A stretch of DNA of 64,000 nucleotides from Colocasia esculenta (taxonomy: Eukaryota; Streptophyta; Magnoliopsida; Alismatales; Araceae), in NCBI GenBank assembly GCA_014218235.1, contig CM024760.1, positions 72,852,961 through 72,916,960 of the forward strand, written 5' to 3'. The notes under the pieces are model-generated. The model did not search any database. It worked only from the letters and a program-made list of their open reading frames with translations, and was not told where the DNA came from. Below are positions 56,761 to 64,000 of this stretch, piece after piece; within the stretch, counting starts at the first letter, position 1; each line of letters begins with the position of its first letter. Position numbers and translations under genes: made by a program.

Positions 56761-57660
56761 CCCAAAATTAGTGTTCACAGGGGATAGAAACCGCAGAAGA
56801 TTGTCACTTATCTCTGCACTACAAGCCAAAAGGATGATGAGGAAAGGTTGTATGGCCTTTCTTGCTGCTGTTGTCATCACAAAGAAGGAAGTCAAAGTTG
56901 AGGACATCCATGTTGTCAGCGAATACGCTGATGTTTTTCCCGAAGACTTGCCAGGAATTCCTCCTGAGCGAGAGGTCGATTTTACCATCAAGTTGGTCCT
57001 GGAGCAGCACCTATCTAGGGCACCATATAGAATGTCCCCCGCAGAACTGAAGGAATTAAAAGAGCAACTGATGGAACTGTTAGAGAAGGGTTTCATCCGA
57101 CCAAGCACATCGCCATGGGGTGCACCTGTCCTCTTCATCAAGAAGAAAGATGGGTCGATGAGGCTATGTATAGATTACAGCTAACTATCAAGAACAAATA
57201 CCCTCTGCCAAGGATTGATGAGTTGTTTGATCAATTATCTGGAGCTAGATACTTCTCTAAAATAGATCTCAGATCCGGTTATCATCAATTGAGGATCAAA
57301 GGAGAAGACATTCACAAGACAGCCTTCCGAAACAGGTATGGGCATTATGAATTTATTTTATGCCTTTCGGACTAACAAATGCCCCTGCAGTTTTCATGCA
57401 GTTGATGAATAGCATTTATCGCCCATATCTTGACAAATTTGTGGTGGTATTCATCGATGATATATTGATCTATTCCAAGACAAAGGAAGAGCATGAGGAG
57501 CATTTGAGGATCTCATTACAGATTTTAAGGGAGAACAAATTATATGCCAAGCTAAGTAAATGCAAATTCTGGCTGGAGGAGGTATCCTTTTTAGGGCATG
57601 TGGTAACCAAGGATGGTATCGCGGTGATCCATCAAAGGTTGAGGCTGTACTGAAATGGGA
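56711..57660 (+). pseudogene. Element D: reverse transcriptase
   Basis: The ORF at 56711-57184 has the linker and RT start (SEYADVFPEDLPGIPPEREV, MSPAELKELKEQLMELLEKG, STSPWGAPVLFIKKKDGSMR, LCIDYS). A small deletion at about 57178-57182 then removes the conserved residues between IDY and LTIKNKYPLPRIDELFDQLS and creates a stop. After GHYEFI a one-base loss near 57357 shifts the frame, and the ORF at 57360-57653 gives MPFGLTNAPAVFMQLMNSIY and the catalytic FIDDILIYSKTKEEHEEHL. The FIDD box is intact. A further loss of one G near 57627 breaks the thumb region. Confidence 0.93.
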
Positions 57661-58225
57661 AAGACCGACAAGCGTCACAGAGATCAGGAGCTTCCTAGGT
57701 AGCAGGATATTACCAAAGGTTTATAAAGGATTTCTCAAAGATTGCAGTGTCGTTAACCAAGCTGACCCGGAAGGAAAATCTGTTTGTGTGGACCGATGAA
57801 TGTGAAGAATGCTTTAACAACTTGAAGAAGTGTCTGACTACTGCTCCTGTCCTCGCCTTACCCACTGAAGAGGGAGGATTTGAAATTTATTCAGATGCTT
57901 CTGGAATAGGTCTGGGATGCATCTTAATGCAACAAGGGAAAGTAATAGCTTATGCCTCAAGACAGTTGAAGATCCACGAAGTGAACTACCCGATTCATGA
58001 CCTGGAGTTAGCAGCTGTAGTATTCGCCTTGAAGATTTGGAGGCATTATATCTATGGTGAGCTATTTAAAGTCTTTTCTGACCACAAGAGCTTGAAATAT
58101 TTATTCTCACAGAAGGAGCTTAACATGAGACAAAGAAGGTGGTTAGAGTACTTTAAGACTTTGACTTTTCCATTCAATATCACCTGGGAAAGCCAATGTA
58201 GTGGCAGACGCTCTAAGTAGACAAC
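57661..58225 (+). pseudogene. Element D: RNase H
   Basis: The RT/RNase H connection (SVTEIRSFLG, then a one- to two-base loss, then FIKDFSK in another frame) leads to the ORF at 57747-58220. That ORF has TDECEECFNNLKKCLTTAPV, then the RNase H domain: GFEIYSDASGIGLGCILMQQ, KVIAYASRQLKIHEVNYPIH, DLELAAVVFALKIWRHYIYG, FKVFSDHKSLKYLFSQKELN. The conserved acidic residues (D in YSDAS, E in LELAAV, D in FSDHKSL) are present. The reading frame ends around 58215, with an expected NVVADALSR-type end displaced to another frame (ANVVADALSR-like sequence at about 58190-58220). Confidence 0.93.
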
Positions 58226-58499
58226 CAGGAGCTATGCTAGCTAGTATGATGCTAGGCAAATGGAAGTTACTGGAGCAATTTGCAAGCTTGAACTTAGACA
58301 TGGGAAGAAGGAAAAACAAGTAATGATTTCCAATCTCCAGATACAATCCGATCTACTGACCGAAATCAAGGAGAAACAGGGAGAGGATCCATTCTTAGTT
58401 GAGATCAGGGAGAAGCTAGAACAAAGACTTGACTTTACTCTATCAGCTGAGGGAAGATTGCTATTCGAGGTAGAACATGTGTCCCTAATCATGGAGAAC

Positions 58500-59813
58500 T
58501 CAAGAAGAGGTTATTAAATGAAGCTCACCACTCCAAGTACACGATTCATCCTGGATCCACAAAGATGTACCAAGACTTAAAACGGTCGTACTGGTGGCCA
58601 AACATGAAGAGGGATGTGGCCGATCATGTGTCATACTGTTAACATGCATGAAAGTCAAGGCCGAGCATTTCGTACAGCTAGTGGACTGCTACCACTAGAA
58701 ATCCCGGAATGGAAGTGGGATAGCATCGGCATGGACTTTATCATGGGATTGCCCAAGACTAGGGGTGGTATGGATGCAATTGGGTAGTAGTTGATCGATT
58801 GACTAAGTCGGCTCATTTCTTGCCGATTAAGAGTACCTGGTCTGTGGATGTATTGGCTGCACTATATGTTAAGAAAGTAGTTAGATTGCATGGGGTTCCA
58901 TCTAGCATAATATCAGATCGGGATCCTAGATTTACTTCACACTTCTGGAAGGGTTTACAAACAGCAATGGGTACTAAACTAAACTTTAGTATTGCCTTCC
59001 ATCCTTAGACTAATGGACAAACCGAAAGGACCAAACAAATTGTGGAAGATATGTTTCGTGCTCTGGTGCTGGATTTTAGAGGTCGATGGGATGATCAGTT
59101 GTACCTGATGGAGTTGCATATAACAACAGCTATCAGGCAAGTATCAAGATGGCTCCGTTTGAAGCCTTATATGGCAGGAGTTGCAGATCACCCCTTTGTT
59201 GGGAAGAGGTTGGGGAGAACCAATGGGTTGGACCCGACTTAATTGAGGCGACTGTCAGAAAGGTTTAAATGTCCGGGAACGTCTAAAGATAGCACAATCT
59301 AGGCAGAAGAGTTATGCAGACAAGAGAAGGAGAGAACTAGAATTTCAGGTTGGCGAACATGTTTTCTTGAAGGTCTCACCTTCAAGGGGAATACAAAGAT
59401 TTGGGATCAAAGGAAAGTTGAGTCCCAGATTCATAGGGCCATTTGAAATCCTAGAAAGGATTGGTCAGGTGGCGTATAGACTTGCACTACCTCCACAGCT
59501 GGCGAACGTGCATAACATGTTCCACATATCCATGCTGAGGAAGTACTTATTCAATGCCGACCATGTAATCAACCATGAGGACTTGGAGATTCAGGAGGAC
59601 CTGACTTATGAAGAGAAGCTGATCAAACTGTTGGATCGGAAGATTCAACGACTCAGGAATCGTACCATACCAATGGTGAAGGTCCAATGGATTCGAGACG
59701 GAGTTACTAATGCTACCGGGGAAATAGAGGAAAGAATAAAGAAAAACCACCCAGAACTATTCTCAGGTACGAACTACACCATTATGTGTAAATTTGGGGA
59801 CCAAATTTCTTAA
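58500..59813 (+). pseudogene. Element D: integrase with C-terminal chromodomain
   Basis: The zinc-binding region (HHSKYTIHPGSTKMYQDLKR, YWWPNMKRDVADHV) is followed by a degenerate stretch with stops, then the core with MDFIMGLPKT (first Asp) in one frame, VVDRLTKSAHFLPIKS, IISDRDPRFTSHFWKGLQ (second Asp) and TNGQTERTKQIVEDMFRA (Glu). A stop replaces one codon before TNGQTER. The last ORF (59367-59813) has GPFEILERIGQVAYRLALPP, NVHNMFHISMLRKYL and the chromodomain LDRKIQRLRNRTIPMVKVQW followed by ATGEIEERIKKNHPELF. Chromodomains of this lineage usually have W in the ATWE position; here it is G. The chromodomain targets integration to heterochromatin. Confidence 0.93.
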
Positions 59814-59824
59814 GTGGGGGAGGA
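59812..59824 (+). promoter_or_regulatory. Polypurine tract of element D
   Basis: aagtgggggagga, directly before the tgtaacaccccgg start of the 3' LTR. Confidence 0.92.
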
Positions 59825-62800
59825 TGTAACACCCCGGAATTTAGTGATTTAAAAATTTTAGAAATAAAGGGGGATAAATAAATTCCGCAATTATCGGAAT
59901 GATAAAACTTACGTACTATTATCGTACGAGAGAAAACATATCGTAAAATTCTGTAAAAAATTATAAACTAACCCTAAATATTATCCCTAAGCGTTCCACG
60001 AAGGAATTCGTGCAACGGAAAAATCTGATTGGCCGAGTATATGTCACATGTGACCAAGTTACCCGAATTAGGAAACTAAGTCGGAAAATTGTTAACACGA
60101 AAAAATAACCCAACCATAAATTAAATAAACATGTTGGAGAGACTTACAACATTGTGTATTAATAACCCATTAACAAGATTGGGGCAATGGAGCACATTTG
60201 GCCAAGGATAAGAATTGGGACAAGGAAATACCCAGAAATTCGTGTATGTAATTATACAGTAATTAAGGAGGGCAATTTAGGGTTAAAATATGGGTGATTA
60301 GTCATATAAGGTAAGCCAAAACCGAACCCAACTCTAAGAGGTGGTTTTCCTAAACCTTTGCTACTCCTTTGGGTGAGAGAATCCCAGATTCTTGGAAAGT
60401 AGGCAACAGAATTCACAGCCCCTTTCCTAATCTCGTTAGGACTTGTAAATACACCCTAAAACTATAAGAACTCCTCACAAAACTTTTAGGGAAGGGTTAG
60501 CAACAAGTTTGGGTCGTGAGCAGCAAGTTTGGGGCGCTGGAGGAGTGGAGAAGGCTGGGGAAAACGTGCTCTTCCTCAACCTCGCTCTGCATCAACCCAG
60601 AAATCTGCAGAGAGTTATTGGCATTCAAAGGTAGGTGTTCTCTGGCCAAGATTAAAGAAAACCAGAACCATCATGTAGATCTTTGAGTCTAGTTTCATTT
60701 GCACTTGGTTTGACTAAATTTCATGGAGTACACGTTGTGTATTCGTAGTTTTCCCCGAGTCGCGCACAGTTAGGGCTTTTCCGTTCTTCTTATTATGCAT
60801 GCGATTCAAGATCGAATTAGACTAAACTTCCTTCATGAAAGTTCTTCTATTTGTAGTCACAATCATCTTTTATGTTGGATATTTTATCCAAAAGTCTTTC
60901 TTTAGTGATTTATAAGCATGGTAAGTGAGTCACTGCATGATACTGTGATTTCGGGCTGCACTTAGCTTTATGTTCTTCACATGCTTTCTTGGGATTTGAG
61001 ACCGAATTAGATCAAACACCCAACATAAAAGTTTTTCTACTAGTTGTCCTCGTCATATTTTGTGTTGAACATTTTGTCTAAATGTCAATCGTTAGAGAGT
61101 TATAAGCAGGGTTAGTACATCGCTGCATGAGATGTGTTTTCGGGTTACACTTGACATATATGTTTTTTCTGGGAAGGCCTCTAGTGTCGACACTACCTGA
61201 TCTAGTGTCGACACACTATCCCAAATCAGCCCAAAAGGTGTTCTGGAAAGGTCTCTAGTGTCGACACTACTTGATCTAGTGTCGACACACTGTCCCGAAT
61301 TGGCCCAGAAGTTTTCTGGGAGGGTCTCTAGTGTCGACACACTGTCCCATATTGGCCAGAAGGTTTTCTGGAAGCTGTCTCTAGTGTCGACACTACTTGA
61401 TCTAGTGTCGACGGTACTTGACCAGTTCTATATTATTTTGCCTTGTGTTTGCAGCATTGTGTCGACACCAGTAAGGGGTGTGTCGACACTACCTTTGCAA
61501 AAATATTACATGTCTTGGGTCTGATCATTACATGATGTCTACTAGCATGTGCATGATGTTATATAGTATGCATCAACCTAAAAGGAATCAACCCATTGAA
61601 AAATGGTAATGATACGAATATGATTCTAATGGGTAATTTTGATTGTCCTTATGTTCATTGGATTATCTTTGATCTTACCTATTGTCAACTGATAAGATAA
61701 GAATATGATGTGAATATGGGGATGAATACATATTAGTATGGACTCGTTATTGAAGTTAATATCATGATTTGCATACGAGTTTCAATAGTTACATGCTTTC
61801 CGGTGTTAAGTTAATTATCTGTCCATATGCATACATGTTAGGAAAGCACATGTTCCGCATACGATCTGTCTTTAGAAACATCCTCATGTCAAGACATTAA
61901 TGGATTATGAAACATGATACGTCATTATACTGCCTTCTGTTCTCTTGAGCTAATTGCCATACTTTGACTCTATGAATGATCATGTTCCTTTACTATGAGC
62001 TTGTCATTGAAACTCTGTGGCCATAATATGAATATGTTTGTTCGGAACAATATGGGACTTTGGTCCATTTGACTAATGCCTGTGCAAAAAAGGGGCCTGG
62101 TCCGGTCCTGGGGAGGAGCGCCCCAACGTACTTATTAACCGCGGGAGTATGGACTTCTGGTGCTTGGCATAGCACAATGAATAAGCAAGATTAGTGGAAA
62201 TGTGCCTTCATTTGATATGATAAGTTTGATTTGATCTGATATGATAAGATTTGATATGATACGTTTGTTCACGTGAATACGTGATATCTGTGAATATGGC
62301 CAATCTCTTTTGATATGATTCTACTCTTGAAATATCTGTCCATTGTATATGCAATTCGATATTTGATTTGATATGTCATCCGTTCTATTTCTATGTTCAA
62401 CTTGTTAGAAAAGCATGCATTGTCATCATATCATGTGCATATCTGACTATTTAAAATGGTAATCATGTACATTAGTGCCCGCACAATATTGAGATGTAAA
62501 TCCTACTGAGCTAGTTCGCTCACCCTATCATCCTGCCCTTTTTTTTTTCAGGTAGTGATGAGGAACCAGAGGAGTCCGATGGGGCAGGGCAAGAGTGATG
62601 AGCACCCTCCATATGAGTAGTTGACAGTTTAGAAATAGACATTTGAGTAGTCAATGTATTAGAGAAACATTGTTATTTGAATAATGAACCCTTTTTAGTT
62701 GATTCTTTCTATGCAAGGTTGTAATTAGTTGAATGAAATAGAATAAAGTATATTTTTGGTGACCGTATTATGGTCTGAAATGTGTGGTTATATTTTATTG

Positions 62801-62889
62801 TGACTCTGCGCTATTCAACTGTGATACGTCTATTTGTATCGTTCACGTCCCCCGGTATTTATTCCGCTGCTAAATATCGGGGCGTGACA
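59825..62889 (+). repeat. 3' LTR of element D
   Basis: 3.07 kb, partner of 52177-55250. It carries nine GTCGAC sites (61186-61487), the ggtcctggggaggagcgccc block (62105-62124) and the acceptor/mini-exon at 62550-62598, where the reading SDEEPEESDGAGQE is the same as in the 5' LTR. Confidence 0.95.
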
Positions 62890-62931
62890 CATTTATGTTT
62901 TTCTCAATTTTAAAATTTTAATTTTAACCAT

Positions 62932-62942
62932 ATATATATATA
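62932..62942. repeat. Short TA microsatellite
   Basis: A short (ta)n run in the sequence following element D. Confidence 0.6.
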
Positions 62943-63137
62943 GGCTCGATATATGATTAAGATGAAACGGAGAGTTTGTAAGAAAAGTGAAACATACAAT
63001 GCCAATAAGCAAAAATAGAATTTGCAGTGGGGTGAGTCATATATCACATTTGTTCAATTTTGGAAATCTTCATAAAATTTTCCTCTGGTTGGAGCATGCG
63101 CTACTTATATCTCTTTTAGATGAAGAAGAGAACTAAG

Positions 63138-63833
63138 ACATCGTTTGATAACACTTAATTAATATCTAAAGTCTGAAATACTTAATTTTTAAGATTTCAT
63201 ACGGTTTGATAAAATATCTAAAATTCTATCTTAATTAAGTGCTTAAATCTAAAAATTCACCTAATTTTTAATCTAAGAACAATCACTTTTTCTTTTTAGA
63301 TTGTCGTCGGCAACTCTTGTCAGATCGTTGGCGCTAGAATCTAAAAGACTAGATTCCGACAACCGTTGTCGGCTGGTCACCGGAATCCAACAATCGCCAG
63401 AGACCAGATTCCGATGATCGTCGCTGAAATCCCGCAACCATCGTCGGCCGATCGCCAGAGACTAGATTCTAGTGACCGTCGTCGGAATCCGACAGCCGTC
63501 ACCGTAATCCGACGACCATCGCTAGAGACTAGATTCCAGTGATGGTCGCCAGATTCTAGCAACCACCGGATTCCGGCGACCTCTGTCGGTCGGATTCTGA
63601 TATGATTACTCGATTTCAAAAATATATTTTTGACCATTCTAGATTCTGAACCCAAGACCTACCTATTAGAAGTGTAGCATCTTAACTAACTATATTACAG
63701 TTCAGATGTTGTTTAAGTTGGTTATCGAACACTTCTTAAATTATATCTGATATATATTAAGTTCTTTTTAAATTTTAAATTTAGAGAATAGCTGACAAAT
63801 AAGATTGAAGTGTTAAGTGTTATCAAACACCAC
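63138..63833. mobile_element. MITE-like element with CG-rich core
   Basis: The terminal inverted repeats gtttgataacacttaa (63143-63158) and ttaagtgttatcaaac (63813-63828) are perfect over 16 bp, and the outermost 5 bp diverge. Both ends are bordered by ctaag (63133-63137 and 63834-63838), which fits a target-site duplication. The 0.7-kb body has no transposase. The TIR sequence resembles common plant hAT-type MITEs, but the apparent 5-bp duplication (hAT normally gives 8 bp) leaves the superfamily open. Confidence 0.7.
63300..63605. repeat. CG-rich degenerate repeat inside the MITE
   Basis: About 300 bp composed of irregular repeats of agactagattccag/gattccgac, cgtcgtcgg and cgccagaga, much richer in CG dinucleotides than the AT-rich arms on either side. 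The ORF at 63377-63655 in this stretch is a by-product of the repeats. Confidence 0.7.
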
Positions 63834-63838
63834 CTAAG

Positions 63839-64000
63839 TCAGGATAGATTAAGACCAAAAAATATAGGTCAAATTTGTTGAACCACTCTTATATTTTATC
63901 CTCTTATTTTGGTGATAACAAAACTCATGCTTAATTTAAATATCATGAATATATTTAATATCATATTTTCCTCATAAATATAATATATTATGGCACTATC
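63839..64000. other. Unassigned AT-rich end of window
   Basis: No gene, repeat unit or element border that I can support. Confidence 0.5.

Larger units (their letters stand above)
52177..62889 (+). mobile_element. Full-length Tekay-type chromovirus (Ty3/gypsy) D
   Basis: A 10.7-kb element with LTRs at 52177-55250 and 59825-62889, PBS at 55253-55265 and PPT at 59812-59824. The 4-bp flanks catt (52173-52176 and 62890-62893) are identical. Coding order is gag, protease, RT, RNase H, integrase and chromodomain, which with the long LTRs indicates the Tekay/Del lineage. At least ten frameshifts or stops break the single long ORF normal for this lineage. In the first 290 bp I count about 8 LTR-LTR substitutions, mostly transitions, and one indel, so the insertion is fairly recent. 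Confidence 0.95.

Noticed and set aside
63377..63655. 92-codon ORF (-)
   Set aside because: A product of the CG-rich repeats in the MITE core, not a gene.

Overview
This is a plant nuclear, repeat-dense intergenic window, most likely from a eudicot, although the species cannot be told from the sequence. Every coding signature I can recognise belongs to a transposable element: Ty1/copia, Ty3/gypsy of the chromodomain (Tekay/Del) type, a CACTA DNA transposon, a 5'-truncated LINE and a MITE. All the coding regions are broken by frameshifts and stops. I found no intact host gene, tRNA, rRNA or CRISPR array.

Layout: (1) 1-2017 is the 3' end of copia element A (RNase H plus 3' LTR, + strand). (2) 2018-12377 is a decayed CACTA transposase on the - strand. 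It is split by a gypsy-type solo LTR (3477-10168, TSD caaac), which itself carries a second solo LTR (5583-8615, - strand, TSD ttta), and by a LINE RNase H fragment (10759-11430). (3) 12378-16126 holds two non-identical partial + strand LTRs on either side of a 100-N assembly gap (12933-13032). (4) 16127-24342 is a - strand Tekay-type element F. Its RT is cut by another LTR (ending 18772) and its gag by a solo LTR (19881-22508, TSD tactc). (5) 24343-37784 is a complete - strand SIRE/Maximus-type copia element (13.4 kb, TSD gtctc) inserted in the 5' LTR of F. It carries gag, pol and a long envelope-like region. (6) 37785-41456 is mostly unassigned AT-rich DNA with a perfect 19-bp hairpin and an ATCGAT-motif array. 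(7) 41457-50103 is copia element B, same family as A, - strand, with an internally deleted gag and a long structured leader. (8) 50104-52176 is non-coding, with a 163-165 bp tandem repeat. (9) 52177-62889 is a full-length Tekay chromovirus D (+). (10) 63138-63833 is a MITE with a CG-rich core.

The most interesting signals are not genes. Several Tekay-type LTRs carry, at the same place near their 3' end, a splice-acceptor-like pyrimidine tract followed in the same phase by a short acidic reading frame. The Tekay-type and SIRE LTRs, and one unassigned region, also contain family-specific arrays of short CG-containing motifs, several of them palindromic (GTCGAC, TCGCGA, ATCGAT, ATCGTTACG). The leader of copia B contains repeated hairpins that share one conserved loop but have different stem sequences. 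Because no tools were used, homology calls rest on recognised motifs. LTR ends were fixed from TG/CA termini, target-site duplications, primer-binding sites and polypurine tracts read directly from the sequence.
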